From: Acidobacteriaceae bacterium
GTDB lineage: Bacteria > Acidobacteriota > Terriglobia > Terriglobales > Acidobacteriaceae
DNA: 58,294 nt
Direction of reading: 5' to 3'
Assembly: GCA_003165075.1 (NCBI GenBank)
Contig: PLSM01000133.1
Coordinates: 1 to 58,294, forward strand
Every line of letters starts with the position of its first letter. Positions within the stretch are counted from its first letter, which is position 1. The notes beneath the pieces are model-generated. The model was not told where the DNA came from. It worked only from the letters and a program-made list of their open reading frames with translations, and did not search any database. Below, piece by piece: positions 41,754-51,526 of this stretch. A program made the translations under genes and the position numbers.

Positions 41754-43565
41754 ATGTCTTTCAGATCGTTTCGACCTTTCGCTGCCGCGGGTGCCCCAGG
41801 GACCGTAGCTATCTGGTGCCTGGTCATCGGCATTTGCTCCACGGCGGCCTGTGCCCAATCCTCTGACAGCAGCTCTTCCCGCAGCCAGCAGGGATCTTCC
41901 TCAATGGGCGTACAGCAGGAACGGGCGCCCTCACTGGTCGATCCGGCGGGTCCAACCATCTCCCTGGTCAGCTCAGAGCCGGTCTTCATGATGGCTGCGG
42001 CGCTGAATGCCTGCGGCTATGACGAAGGCCTGGACGAAAGCGCGCCCGTGCGCCAACGGGTCCGCGATGAGATCAGCCAGGCTCTGGCTAAAAGCGAAGA
42101 CGCCCGTGCCAAGCGTGACCAGATTTGTCTCTACATTGCCCAGCACCGCATGACGGGCTCGGAACACGACATCTCGCAGTACATCTCGCTGGCGCTGTAT
42201 CTGAGTCAGCCCCCTGAACTGGAGACGACGGTCGAGCTGCCCGAGATGCCGCCCGACTCCACACAAGTGGTGGAAGTGGTGCCGATGTTGCGCGACTTTG
42301 CCGCAGCGGTCGATCTGCACGGGATCTGGCTGGCGGTACACCATCTCTACGACGAGGAGACCGACCGCCTGCACGATCCACTTTCGCAGATGATCGTGTC
42401 AACCAATCTCTATCTCAAGATGCCCGCGTCAACTTACGACGGGCGCCGGTTTGTAGTGGTCATTGAGCCTTTGCTGTCTCCGCACCTAGTCAACGCCCGC
42501 ATCTACGGCACCGACTACGTGGTGGTGGTGTCGCCGGTGAACGGCCAGATTCGCATGAACGACGTGCGCCACACCTATCTGCATTACGTCATCGAACCGC
42601 TGCTCTATGCGCGGGCCAACGCGGTGGACCGGACACAGCCTATCTTGAAAGAAGTTCGCGACGCTCCTCTCGATTTCCGTTACCGCTCCGACTCTGTGGC
42701 CTTGACCGTGGAGTGTCTCATCAAGGCCATTGAAGCGCGGACGATGGATACCGGCGTCCCGGTCTACAAGATTCCGGCGGGCGTGGAACGGTCGGACCTG
42801 CCGCGCTATGAACGCGAGCGCCAGGCTTATCAGCAAAAGGTTGAAGCGGTCCGCGTGGCGACGGTGCGTCACGACATGACCCAGGGCTTTGTGCTGACGG
42901 AATATTTCTTTCAGCAGCTAATTGCATTCGAGAAGGACCCCGCCGGCCTCCGTGACGCCATCGGTGAGATGGTGTACGGAATGGACATAGATGCCCAGGT
43001 ACATCGCGCCCGCAATATTGACTTCGACCAACAGGCTGATGGCGACGTCTTGCAGCGCAGCAAACCGCGCGTACTCACGGGCCTGGATCTGGCCGAATCG
43101 AGGCTAGCCGCCGGTGACGTCAATACGGCCAGCGCCATGGCCCGCCAGTCGCTTATAGTGCATTCCGACACTGTTCAGTCCGCTGCGGACAGCGCCCGTG
43201 CGAACTTTATCCTGGCCCGTGCCGCCATCCTTACCGGCCACCCCAGCGAGGCCATCAACGACTTTCAGAAAACTCTGGCCACCAGCAAGGAGCCGCGTCT
43301 TCTCGCCTGGTCGCACATTTATCTGGGCAGGATGCTGGACCTGGATTGCAAGCGCGACGAAGCTTTGGCGGAGTACAAGGAGGCGATGTCGGTGCGTGAC
43401 GGGCAACAGGATACCCGCCTGGCCGCCGAGCGGGGCGTCAAATCCGCCTACGCGATCCCTGGGCATGGGTGCGAGGAGGACGCCGAAGATAACTCTCCGG
43501 GCTCTGCTCCGGTCAAGCCGGGCACACCGTCGCCGGGGCAAAATGAGGTGCCGAAGCCGCAATAG
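41754..43565 (+). CDS. Exported TPR protein of unknown function
   Basis: A 603-residue protein with a signal peptide (hydrophobic about 15-34, cleaved near ACAQ), Ser-rich linker and large helical body. TPR-like units are visible near the C-terminus (about 465-560: LIVHSDTVQSAADSARANFI, GHPSEAINDFQKTL and RDEALAEYKEAM). A central RHTYLHYVIEPLL (about 272-284) resembles a degenerate HxxxH metalloprotease-like helix, without a clear third ligand. Similar proteins occur in Acidobacteriaceae as hypothetical TPR proteins. It follows the anti-sigma gene by 71 bases and may be in the same regulon. The hairpin before its start suggests translational control. Confidence 0.72.
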   Translation: MSFRSFRPFAAAGAPGTVAIWCLVIGICSTAACAQSSDSSSSRSQQGSSSMGVQQERAPSLVDPAGPTISLVSSEPVFMMAAALNACGYDEGLDESAPVRQRVRDEISQALAKSEDARAKRDQICLYIAQHRMTGSEHDISQYISLALYLSQPPELETTVELPEMPPDSTQVVEVVPMLRDFAAAVDLHGIWLAVHHLYDEETDRLHDPLSQMIVSTNLYLKMPASTYDGRRFVVVIEPLLSPHLVNARIYGTDYVVVVSPVNGQIRMNDVRHTYLHYVIEPLLYARANAVDRTQPILKEVRDAPLDFRYRSDSVALTVECLIKAIEARTMDTGVPVYKIPAGVERSDLPRYERERQAYQQKVEAVRVATVRHDMTQGFVLTEYFFQQLIAFEKDPAGLRDAIGEMVYGMDIDAQVHRARNIDFDQQADGDVLQRSKPRVLTGLDLAESRLAAGDVNTASAMARQSLIVHSDTVQSAADSARANFILARAAILTGHPSEAINDFQKTLATSKEPRLLAWSHIYLGRMLDLDCKRDEALAEYKEAMSVRDGQQDTRLAAERGVKSAYAIPGHGCEEDAEDNSPGSAPVKPGTPSPGQNEVPKPQ

Positions 43566-43693
43566 TTCCACCGGTTTCGTCAGGGGTCCGCGCATCACGT
43601 CAAATGTAGTTAGGGCATGGAGATGGAGCGTTCTTGCCGGACTGGCTGGGCGCGCCGGAGCATTGACTGGAATTTAGAAAGATAAGGGCTGGT

Positions 43694-44491
43694 GTGGAAG
43701 CGGTTTTAACCGAACTCGAAGCAGCGCTGGGACATGGCTTTGCCAGACCTGAGCTGCTGGTGCGCGCGTTGACGCACCGGTCGATGGCCAACCAGCGGGC
43801 CATGGAAGGCGGCGCCGGGACCGCCGACGGCAACAATGAACGACTGGAGTTTCTGGGCGACGCGGTGCTGGGCCTGGTGGTGGGTGAAGCCTTGTTTTTG
43901 CTGCACCCGGAGTGGCAGGAGGGCGAATTGACCCGCGTACGCGCCCAACTGGTGAGCCGTGAACACATGGCGCAGGTGGCTGAAGCCATCAGCCTCGGCA
44001 ATCACTTGCTTCTGAGCCGCGGCGAAGACCGAAGCGGCCTGCGGCGGAAAAGCACAGTGCTCTCCAACACCATGGAGGCGGTGATCGGCGCCCTGTTTCT
44101 AGACGGCGGCCTGGAGCCGGTCAGATCGTTTGCCCATCGTTACGTGATGGGCGACGCCATGGAACAGTTGGCCAAGGAATTGCGTTCCGGCGCCGCCTTG
44201 GGCAACTATAAATCGGCGCTTCAGGAGTACCTGCAGGCGGCACGAATGGGGACGCCGATGTACAAAGTAAAGAACGAGAGCGGTCCCGACCACCGTAAAC
44301 GCTTCCTGGTGGAGGTCCGGCTGAAACCGGGCGAAGGTGAGCCAGGCAAGCCGCTGGCGCGCGGCAAGGGAAGCACCAAGAAACACGCGGAGCAGGACGC
44401 GGCGCGACGCGCGCTGGTTTGCCTGACCGGGGGCTCAATCAACGATGCGGCCCCGGCAGGCTGCGAACAGGAGGATCCAGAGACGGAATGA
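43694..44491 (+). CDS. rnc: Ribonuclease III
   Basis: A 265-residue double-strand-specific endoribonuclease for rRNA and mRNA processing. The catalytic signature NERLEFLGDAVLG is at about residues 48-60, and a second acidic motif lies in TMEAVIGALFLDGG (about 121-134). A C-terminal double-stranded RNA-binding domain (about 175-255) shows GNYKSALQEYLQ and KGSTKKHAEQDAARRAL. The start is a GTG at 43694. Its stop overlaps the start of the first signal peptidase gene by four bases (ATGA). The rnc-lepB pair is the reverse gene order of the classical lepB-rnc operon of proteobacteria. Confidence 0.95.
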   Translation: MEAVLTELEAALGHGFARPELLVRALTHRSMANQRAMEGGAGTADGNNERLEFLGDAVLGLVVGEALFLLHPEWQEGELTRVRAQLVSREHMAQVAEAISLGNHLLLSRGEDRSGLRRKSTVLSNTMEAVIGALFLDGGLEPVRSFAHRYVMGDAMEQLAKELRSGAALGNYKSALQEYLQAARMGTPMYKVKNESGPDHRKRFLVEVRLKPGEGEPGKPLARGKGSTKKHAEQDAARRALVCLTGGSINDAAPAGCEQEDPETE

Positions 44492-45267
44492 GCACCCCTT
44501 CCCAGGTGACCGGCCCGTCCCCACGGCTAGCGCAGCTGTGGCTGCATCTGCCTACTTTGCCAGAGGCGCTCGCCTCGCTGCTGAGTACGGTGGTCGTGGC
44601 CCTGTTTCTTCTCACTTTTGTCGTGCAACCCTTTCTTATCCCTTCAGAAAGCATGGAGCGCACACTGCTTGTGGGAGACTTTCTGCTGTTCAACAAGCAG
44701 ATCTATGCGCCGACCAGCAAACTAAGCAGTTGGCTGCTTCCTTATCGCGAGGTTGCCCGGGGAGATATCGTCATCTTCCACCATCCCGAGCCACCTCTTC
44801 TGGTCAAGAGAGTGGTTGGCATTCCCGGGGACAGGATACGGATTGACGGCGGGCGGGTTTCGATCAACGGCACGACACTGCCCGAGCCCTACGCGGCTTT
44901 TGAGCCTGCGATGCCCAATGATTTCCGCGACAACTTTCCGGCCAAGATGTACACGGATCCGGCGGTCGATCCTACGTGGTGGAGGCAGATGCAAAACCTC
45001 ACTCGCGACGGTGAACTCCAGGTTCCACAGGGCGAGTATTTTGTGCTCGGCGATAACCGCAACCATAGTAATGACTCCCGGTTTTGGGGCTTTGTGCCGC
45101 GGCAGGCCATTGTGGCCAAGCCGCTGGTCATTTACTTCTCGCTTGCGCGCCCCTCCACCACCGAGGTGGAACCGGCCGCGGATGATAGACTCGGACACGA
45201 CAGGGAGCTCACGGCGAAGCTTGCGGGGTTTGCCCGCTGGAAGCGCATTTTTCACGTGGTTCATTAG
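44488..45267 (+). CDS. lepB: Signal peptidase I (first copy)
   Basis: A 259-residue membrane protease that removes signal peptides from exported proteins. One N-terminal membrane helix (about 30-50) leads into the catalytic Ser55 in PSESMERTLLVGD. The general base Lys107 is in VKRVVGIPGD, and the box-E motif GDNRNHSNDSRFWGFVP is present. The ATG at 44488 overlaps the rnc stop codon, and GGAGG lies upstream, so the start is firm. A second lepB-like gene follows by 50 bases. The region between the Lys box and box E contains an insertion with PAVDPTWWRQMQN. Confidence 0.95.
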   Translation: MSTPSQVTGPSPRLAQLWLHLPTLPEALASLLSTVVVALFLLTFVVQPFLIPSESMERTLLVGDFLLFNKQIYAPTSKLSSWLLPYREVARGDIVIFHHPEPPLLVKRVVGIPGDRIRIDGGRVSINGTTLPEPYAAFEPAMPNDFRDNFPAKMYTDPAVDPTWWRQMQNLTRDGELQVPQGEYFVLGDNRNHSNDSRFWGFVPRQAIVAKPLVIYFSLARPSTTEVEPAADDRLGHDRELTAKLAGFARWKRIFHVVH

Positions 45268-45317
45268 CAGGAATTCAGACGACTAGCCCCGTAGCAACCT
45301 GGACAAAGAGCGATAGG

Positions 45318-46118
45318 ATGACCAAGAAAAATACGCTGCCACCCAAGACCTCGACCGAGGTTCAGCCTGCTCCTGAATCAAAGCCAGTGGAGGAGACACC
45401 GTTTGAGGCAGTGGCCAGTATTTGCACCGTGCTGGTCGTCGGCCTGTTCATCCTCACCTTCCTCTGCCAGAACTTTGTAATCCCTTCCGGCTCGATGGAG
45501 AAGACCCTGCTGGTGGGCGACCACCTGGTAGTGGACAGGATCACTCTCGCTCCGCCCACAAGCTGGATGCCCCTGGTTCGCTATCGCGAGCCCATGCGCG
45601 GCGATATTGTGGTCTTTCTCAAGCCGGGCGAGCCGGATATGTTCCTGGTCAAGCGGCTGGTCGGTATTCCAGGCGACCGTATCCACCTGCGGAACGGCAT
45701 CGTGATTGTGAATGGCGTGGCCCAGAGCGCACCCCACGCGCAACCCACTACCTTCGAAAATCACTCAGACTTCCTCGATGAATTCCCAGCGGTTCCGCCT
45801 TCGGTGGACATGAACGCCACCGAGACATGGGCGGTGGATGCTCCAAACTACATCAAGGACGGGGACCTGGTGATTCCGCCGGGCAAATACTTCATGATGG
45901 GCGACAACAGGCACAACAGCCTCGACTCGCGCTATTGGGGCTTTGTTCCCCGGGAGAACATTGTGGGCCGCCCGCTGTTCAACTACTGGTCGTTCAAGAC
46001 GCCGGAAGACCAGTACGAGCAGACGGGCCTGGGCAACAGTCTGGGCTGGATGACCCACGTGGCGGTTCACTTCCTGACCGAGACACGCTGGAATCGAACG
46101 CTGCACATGATACGGTGA
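45318..46118 (+). CDS. lepB: Signal peptidase I (second copy)
   Basis: A 266-residue paralogue of the preceding gene, with Ser59 in PSGSMEKTLLVGD, Lys112 in VKRLVGIPGD and box E GDNRHNSLDSRYWGFVP, so all catalytic residues are intact. The N-terminal cytoplasmic part (about 40 residues) is longer and more charged than in the first copy. The divergence between the two copies outside the motifs suggests an old duplication and perhaps different substrate preferences. It lies between the first copy and the AsmA-family gene, all in one direction with gaps under 55 bases, so an operon is likely. Confidence 0.95.
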   Translation: MTKKNTLPPKTSTEVQPAPESKPVEETPFEAVASICTVLVVGLFILTFLCQNFVIPSGSMEKTLLVGDHLVVDRITLAPPTSWMPLVRYREPMRGDIVVFLKPGEPDMFLVKRLVGIPGDRIHLRNGIVIVNGVAQSAPHAQPTTFENHSDFLDEFPAVPPSVDMNATETWAVDAPNYIKDGDLVIPPGKYFMMGDNRHNSLDSRYWGFVPRENIVGRPLFNYWSFKTPEDQYEQTGLGNSLGWMTHVAVHFLTETRWNRTLHMIR

Positions 46119-46154
46119 GCCCGGTACATTGAAGAGAACTGCGATAAACGATCT

Positions 46155-48740
46155 ATGACGGACGAGGCGCAGCGCCGGCGGCGTAGGAGAAAGCAGTTTT
46201 GGCTGGCTTTGGCGGTACCGGCAGTCATTCTGATCGTGCTCCTTGTGCCTCCATTGGTCAGCATCGGCGGCTACAAGAGCCGGATCACATCCCTCATGTC
46301 CGCCTCACTGGGCCGGCCGGTGCGTCTCTCTTCAGTGGAACTCCGGCTGCTGCCGCGGCCGGCTTTTGTGCTCACCGACCTAAGCGTCAAAGAGGATCCC
46401 GCCTACGGTGCAGAGCCGGTGTTTCATGCCGGTGTTGTCACCGCCGACATCCGCCTGCTCTCGCTGTGGCGGGGACGGTTGGAGATCAGCCGGATGAGTG
46501 CGGACGAGGCCAGCGTGAACCTGGTGCGCGCCGGCGCGGGGCGCTGGAACCTGGACTCGCTTTTTCGCACCGCGGCAGGGCAATCCAAGGCGTCGGGCAG
46601 AGCCGTGCAATTGCCCTACCTGGAAGCGACAAACTCGCGCATCAACATCAAGAACGGCCTTGAGAAGCTGCCGTTTTCGCTGGTCAACGCCGATATTTCC
46701 ATGTGGCAGGAGGAGCCGGGCGACTGGCGCGTGCGTCTGCGTGGCCAACCAGCGCGAACCGATGTGAGTCTCGACTTGGCCGATACCGGCGTGGTGCGGT
46801 TGGAGGGGAGCTTGCGCCGCGCTCCCCAACTGCACGAGATGCCGCTGCATTTCGACCTGGTGTGGCGCGAAGCGCAGCTTGGCCAACTGAGCCGGCTGTT
46901 GATCGGCTCCGACCCCGGCTGGCGCGGCGATCTCGCCGGCGAGTTGCACTTGGACGGAACCGCCGATTCAGCCCAGGTCACCACTCGATTGCGCGCATCG
47001 GGCGTTCACCGCGCTGAGTTTGCACCCGCGGTGCCGCTGGACTTCGATGCCAACTGCACCTTCGTGGTTCACTATTCGGGCCGCGACCTACAGAACGTGG
47101 CCTGCGACTCGCCCCTCGGTGATGGCCATATCCGGCTGGCGGGAGAATTGGGGGGCGACGGCCAGCCGCGTTTCTCAATCGAACTGCAGCGGATTGCGGC
47201 GCAGGCAGGCCTGGATGTCCTCCGTACCGTGCGCAGCGGCATCGGCGAAGGTCTGGCTGCCCAGGGAACTGTGAGCGGCAAGCTCAGCTACAGTGCCGGA
47301 CCCGTAGCCAACGATGCACCGGCCGCGAATCCCCACAGGCACTCCGCCGCGCTCCGATCTGCAAAGCCCCATCCCGCGGAGCCGGGACCGCTGACTGGAA
47401 GCTTGACCGTGGAGGGATTCCGGCTGAGCGGGGAGAGTCTCAGACAACCGATTCAGATTGCGAAGATTGTCCTGGAACCGGCTCCCACTGTCCAGGGCGA
47501 GCCCCAGGCACTTGCGACGGTGGTGGCGATTCCTGCCGGCGGAACCTCGCCTCTTGCGGTCACAGCACGACTGGCGGCGAGCGGCTACCAGGTCACGGTG
47601 CGCGGCCAAGCCTCCCTGGTGCGTCTACGGGAACTGGCTCACACCGTAGGCGTTACAGAGATCACCACACTGGATGCGCTGGCCGGAGAACCGGTCGTGC
47701 TGGATCTGAACGCGGCAGGACCCTGGATGCCAGCCCCGCAAGTACCTTTCAGCAGATACGCGATCGTTGCGGCGGAGCCAGGCCCAGGAACTCAGCCGGC
47801 TATCGAAGATGATACGCAAGACCGGCTGACCGGAACGGTGACCTTGCATAGCGCCAACTGGAAATCCGACTACCTGGCCAACCACATAGAAATTTCTCAG
47901 GCCACGCTTCACTTAGGCGGGGAGGCGCTGCGCTGGGATCCGGTTGTCTTTTCCTACGGTCCCCTCAAGGGAACGGCCACGCTCGAATGGCCCTCAGTCT
48001 GTACGACTGCCGAGCCATGCCCGCCGCGGGTGGAGGTGCAATTCGCCGCACTCGACGCCGCCGCGCTGCAGGCAGCCCTGCTTGGAGCGCACGAGCCGGG
48101 CACCATGCTTTCCGCACTGATTGCACGGCTGCGGCCTTCCACACCGCAACCCTGGCCACGGATCGATTGCAGGTTGAAGGCCGACTCTCTGGCGCTGGGG
48201 CCGGTCACCCTTGAGAATGCTGACGCGACACTGCACATTCTGCCTACGGGGGCCGAAATTACCAGCCTTGACGCTGGGGTGCTGGGCGGCTTCCTACACG
48301 CTTCCGGCGAGGTAACCAGCGCTGACAAGCCCGCTTATGCGCTGGAGGGGGAGTTCACCAAGCTCAGTTCCCCGGCAGTCTGCAAGTTGCTTGGGCTCAG
48401 TTGTGCAGGCGGCTCCTTCGACGCCAACGGCAAGATCAATCTCTCCGGCTTCACAGGGCAGGACCTGGCAGCCTCGGCGAAGGGAAATCTCCATTTCGAG
48501 TGGCGGCATGGCGCCGTCCGCGGGCGCACGATTCCGGCCCCTGTGGCCCTTCCACCGTCCCTGGCCCGGTTCGAGCGCTGGACCGGCGATGCTGCGGTCG
48601 TCAACGGCGCCGTCGCGTTGAGTGAGAATCAGATCGAGCAGGGCGCACGCAGGTCTACCGTGACGGCTTCCATCACCTTGAGCGATCCGCCTAAGGTTAC
48701 CCTGGCAATGCCACGGAAGGCCGCACTCTCAAAGCGGTAA
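46155..48740 (+). CDS. AsmA-family protein
   Basis: An 861-residue protein anchored in the inner membrane by one N-terminal helix (about residues 17-36) with a large beta-rich periplasmic body. The opening is typical of AsmA: SIGGYKSRITSLMSASLGRPVRLSSVELRLLPRP-type sequence and VLTDLSVKEDP. The C-terminal AsmA-like domain is around 690-850. The family helps maintain the outer membrane and probably takes part in lipid transport between membranes. It follows two signal peptidases by 36 bases, which groups envelope-biogenesis functions. A Pro/Ala-rich linker lies near residues 385-410. Confidence 0.85.
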   Translation: MTDEAQRRRRRRKQFWLALAVPAVILIVLLVPPLVSIGGYKSRITSLMSASLGRPVRLSSVELRLLPRPAFVLTDLSVKEDPAYGAEPVFHAGVVTADIRLLSLWRGRLEISRMSADEASVNLVRAGAGRWNLDSLFRTAAGQSKASGRAVQLPYLEATNSRINIKNGLEKLPFSLVNADISMWQEEPGDWRVRLRGQPARTDVSLDLADTGVVRLEGSLRRAPQLHEMPLHFDLVWREAQLGQLSRLLIGSDPGWRGDLAGELHLDGTADSAQVTTRLRASGVHRAEFAPAVPLDFDANCTFVVHYSGRDLQNVACDSPLGDGHIRLAGELGGDGQPRFSIELQRIAAQAGLDVLRTVRSGIGEGLAAQGTVSGKLSYSAGPVANDAPAANPHRHSAALRSAKPHPAEPGPLTGSLTVEGFRLSGESLRQPIQIAKIVLEPAPTVQGEPQALATVVAIPAGGTSPLAVTARLAASGYQVTVRGQASLVRLRELAHTVGVTEITTLDALAGEPVVLDLNAAGPWMPAPQVPFSRYAIVAAEPGPGTQPAIEDDTQDRLTGTVTLHSANWKSDYLANHIEISQATLHLGGEALRWDPVVFSYGPLKGTATLEWPSVCTTAEPCPPRVEVQFAALDAAALQAALLGAHEPGTMLSALIARLRPSTPQPWPRIDCRLKADSLALGPVTLENADATLHILPTGAEITSLDAGVLGGFLHASGEVTSADKPAYALEGEFTKLSSPAVCKLLGLSCAGGSFDANGKINLSGFTGQDLAASAKGNLHFEWRHGAVRGRTIPAPVALPPSLARFERWTGDAAVVNGAVALSENQIEQGARRSTVTASITLSDPPKVTLAMPRKAALSKR

Positions 48741-48772
48741 TCCTGTAATTGGATGCCCGCTACAATTGAGAG

Positions 48773-49462
48773 ATGGCATTATCCATCTCTTCTTCCCCGG
48801 TTCAGATCCGCTGCAAGGGCATTCTCTTTGACATGGACGGTATCCTCATTTCCTCCATCGGCTCGGTCGAGCGCACCTGGAGGAAATGGGCGGGGACGCG
48901 CGGCGTCGATCCGGACTATGCCATCAGCATCGTTCACGGGCGGCGGGCTGTAGATACCCTGGCCGCACTTCGCCCGGATCTGGACGCCGAGGCGGAACTG
49001 AAAATCATTGAAGATATTGAGATTGTGGACAACTCTGAACTCAGAGTTTTGCCCGGAGTGCTGGAACTGCTGACGGCGCTGCCCGCGGATCGATGGACCG
49101 TGGTGACCAGCGCGACAGAACGGCTGGCACGGGCGCGATTGGCTTCAGGGGGTGTTCCCGCACCGGAGCATCTGGTTACCGCCGAATGCGTGACCCATGG
49201 CAAACCCCACCCGGAGCCTTTTGTGGCCGGAGCAGCGATGCTGGGCTTTGCGCCGGAGGAGTGTGTGGTATTCGAGGACTCGTCGTCGGGCGCCAGGGCT
49301 GCGAGGGATGCGGGCTGCACGGTGGTGGCCACCACGTTTTCGCATCCCATCGAGACGCTGGACGCCGCTCACTATCTGATCGAAGACGTCACCGGGGTGA
49401 GCGTAGAGACGCTTGCGGGCGATGAAGGGCTGTTATTGAAGCTCACGCCGCTCGCGGAATAG
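48773..49462 (+). CDS. HAD-IA sugar phosphatase-like hydrolase
   Basis: A 229-residue HAD-superfamily hydrolase with a C1-type helical cap. The nucleophile motif FDMDGILIS has Asp20 and Asp22. Motif II is VVTSATERL, motif III Lys is in THGKPHPEPF, and motif IV acids are in VVFEDSSSG. The pattern matches the phosphatase group that includes glycerol-3-phosphatase (GPP1) and sugar-phosphatase YfbT. The exact substrate cannot be told from sequence. It lies 32 bases after the AsmA-family stop and ends just three bases from the end of the convergent carbonic anhydrase gene, with no room for a separate terminator. Confidence 0.88.
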   Translation: MALSISSSPVQIRCKGILFDMDGILISSIGSVERTWRKWAGTRGVDPDYAISIVHGRRAVDTLAALRPDLDAEAELKIIEDIEIVDNSELRVLPGVLELLTALPADRWTVVTSATERLARARLASGGVPAPEHLVTAECVTHGKPHPEPFVAGAAMLGFAPEECVVFEDSSSGARAARDAGCTVVATTFSHPIETLDAAHYLIEDVTGVSVETLAGDEGLLLKLTPLAE

Positions 49463-49465
49463 CTT

Positions 49466-50212
49466 CTACTCGTTGGCCTCGATGCGCCGGCCATGCGCGT
49501 CCTGCAGGGGCCGCGAGTTGACCTTGAAGAGCGCCGCAAAGGCGCGCAATTGATCCCGGCTAATGGTCATCTCCTGTTCAAAGACAAACCAGCGGACTCC
49601 CTCGGTACAGGGCGGAGTGGTGAGTGAGCCCATGTAGGTCCAGTAGCCACGGTCGGGGGGCAGCAGGCCGCCGGGGTTCACCATGTCAGTGGTCTTGTCG
49701 GTCGCGCCCGTGGTTGTGGGCAGGTGCTCCCAAAGGGTGGCCAGCACAGCATTGGGGGAGCCCCGATCCTCGGTCAGCCGCACCGCGACCACAGCCATCT
49801 TTCCGTCGGCGCTCTTATGCACCAGGTGGACCACCATATCGGAGAGCTTGCCTTTGACAGCTTCCTCGGCGGGGTGGTGAAAGTGAAATTGCTGCAATTC
49901 GTAACGTACCCCGTCCGCTACGATGTAGCTACCGGGATGCACGTGAACCAACACGGTGTGGCCGTTGTTCTCCAGCGTGACCGGCGCGGAAATATAGTGG
50001 AACTCAATCGGCTGCAGGGCCTTGTTCAAGTGTGCGCCGCGAATGTCAATGGGTGATTGCTCGTGGCCTTGCGAACACACCTTGTAGGCCGGGTCCAGTT
50101 TGCCCCACTCCAGCGGGCCGCGCTTGCCTGCGTAATCCCAGGGTGCGGTAGTTTGTGCGGCGGCCATGGCGCTCAAGCCAAGAACAAGGCCCGCAAGTGC
50201 AAAAATACGCAT
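49466..50212 (-). CDS. Periplasmic alpha-carbonic anhydrase
   Basis: A 248-residue alpha-class carbonic anhydrase that interconverts CO2 and bicarbonate. The signal peptide (residues 1-19, AMAAAQ) places it in the periplasm and sets the start at 50212, with GAGGAG just upstream. Zinc ligands are His110 and His112 in QFHFHHP and His129 in VVHLVHK. The conserved GSLTTPPCTEGVRWFV carries the gate Thr and substrate-pocket residues. KVCSQGHEQSPIDI is the usual N-terminal motif. It lies about 130 bases downstream of metK and beyond metK's terminator, so it is likely independently expressed. Confidence 0.95.
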   Translation of the reverse strand: MRIFALAGLVLGLSAMAAAQTTAPWDYAGKRGPLEWGKLDPAYKVCSQGHEQSPIDIRGAHLNKALQPIEFHYISAPVTLENNGHTVLVHVHPGSYIVADGVRYELQQFHFHHPAEEAVKGKLSDMVVHLVHKSADGKMAVVAVRLTEDRGSPNAVLATLWEHLPTTTGATDKTTDMVNPGGLLPPDRGYWTYMGSLTTPPCTEGVRWFVFEQEMTISRDQLRAFAALFKVNSRPLQDAHGRRIEANE

Positions 50213-50280
50213 CAGTATCTCCTCGCTATCAAAACGTGGGTGTGTCCCGAAGAATTCTATTGCATTGACGCAGGGCACAG

Positions 50281-50318
50281 AAAAAGGAATGGGACCCGCC
50301 GTGTGACGGATCCCATTC
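50281..50318 (-). terminator. Intrinsic terminator of metK
   Basis: On the minus strand a stem of about 11-12 bp (50287-50299 with 50306-50318, including one or two G-U pairs) is followed by CCTTTTT (rc of 50281-50287). It lies 27 bases past the metK stop and upstream of the carbonic anhydrase start. Confidence 0.8.
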
Positions 50319-50344
50319 GATTGACTGTGTTTTCAAATCGCTGC

Positions 50345-51526
50345 CTACCTGGCGGCGGCCAACAACTTCGCCTGTTCGGCCAGGGAAGCTGCTTTGGCGG
50401 TCGACTCCCAGGTAAACTCCGGCTCGGTACGGCCGAAGTGACCGTAGGCGGCGGTCTTCTGGTAGATCGGCCGGCGCAGGTTCAGGCTTTCAATGATTCC
50501 CTTGGGGGTAAGCGAGAAGTTCTTCCGCACCAACTCGGTTAGCTGGGCGCTGCTCAGCTTGCCGGTGCCGAAGGTATCGACCAGAACGCTTACCGGTTCG
50601 GCCACTCCGATGGCGTAGGCCAATTGCACCTCAGCCTTTTCCGCCAATCCCGCGGCCACAATGTTCTTGGCGATGTGACGCGCCATGTAGGCTGCCGAAC
50701 GATCCACCTTGGTCGGATCCTTGCCGCTAAAGGCGCCGCCGCCGTGCCGTCCTGCGCCGCCGTAGGTGTCGACGATAATTTTGCGGCCGGTCAGTCCGGT
50801 GTCACCCATGGGTCCGCCGATGACAAAGCGTCCGGTGGGGTTGATGTGGTACTTGGTATGCTCATCGAGCCATTCGGGGGGCAACACAGCCTGAATCACA
50901 TACTTGAGGATGTCGGCGTGCAGGTCCTCATTGGTTACGGTTTCAGAGTGCTGGCTGGAGATGACCACGGCATCGATGCGGGCGGGCTTTCCGTTCTCGT
51001 CGTACTCCACCGTCACCTGGCTCTTGCCGTCGGGACGCAGATAAGGCAGTTTGCCGCTTTTGCGCACTGCCGTCAATTGACGGCAAAGCTTGTGGGCCAA
51101 GGAAATTGGGGCCGGCATCAGTTCGGGGGTCTCATTGGATGCGTAGCCGAACATCATCCCCTGGTCGCCGGCGCCGCCGGTGTCCACACCCTGGGCAATA
51201 TCGCCCGACTGCTTGTTGATGGTCGAGATCACGGCACAGGTGTTGGAGTCGAAGCCGTATAGCGCATTGTCGTAGCCGATGGAGGCCACTACGCCGCGCA
51301 CCAGGCTCTGGAAATCGACGTAGGCCTTGGTGGTAATTTCTCCGGCAATGACGACCAGGCCAGTGGCGGTCAGGGTTTCGGCGGCTACGCGGCTGTAAGG
51401 GTCCTGCTCCAGGCAGGCATCCAGGATGGCGTCGGAAACCTGGTCGGCAATTTTATCCGGATGGCCTTCGGTGACTGACTCAGAGGTAAACAAGAAACGG
51501 TCGCTCAACTTCAGACTCCTGCCCAT
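50345..51526 (-). CDS. metK: S-adenosylmethionine synthetase
   Basis: A 393-residue enzyme that makes S-adenosylmethionine from methionine and ATP in the cytoplasm. All three family signatures are visible: [19 protein letters not shown] near the N-terminus, [12 protein letters not shown] (about 116-127) and the glycine-rich [20 protein letters not shown] (about 255-275). The length is normal. A terminator follows. The 296-base region before the start contains no recognisable SAM riboswitch. The next gene upstream on the same strand is a RodZ-like protein, which is not a usual partner. Confidence 0.97.
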   Translation of the reverse strand: MGRSLKLSDRFLFTSESVTEGHPDKIADQVSDAILDACLEQDPYSRVAAETLTATGLVVIAGEITTKAYVDFQSLVRGVVASIGYDNALYGFDSNTCAVISTINKQSGDIAQGVDTGGAGDQGMMFGYASNETPELMPAPISLAHKLCRQLTAVRKSGKLPYLRPDGKSQVTVEYDENGKPARIDAVVISSQHSETVTNEDLHADILKYVIQAVLPPEWLDEHTKYHINPTGRFVIGGPMGDTGLTGRKIIVDTYGGAGRHGGGAFSGKDPTKVDRSAAYMARHIAKNIVAAGLAEKAEVQLAYAIGVAEPVSVLVDTFGTGKLSSAQLTELVRKNFSLTPKGIIESLNLRRPIYQKTAAYGHFGRTEPEFTWESTAKAASLAEQAKLLAAAR

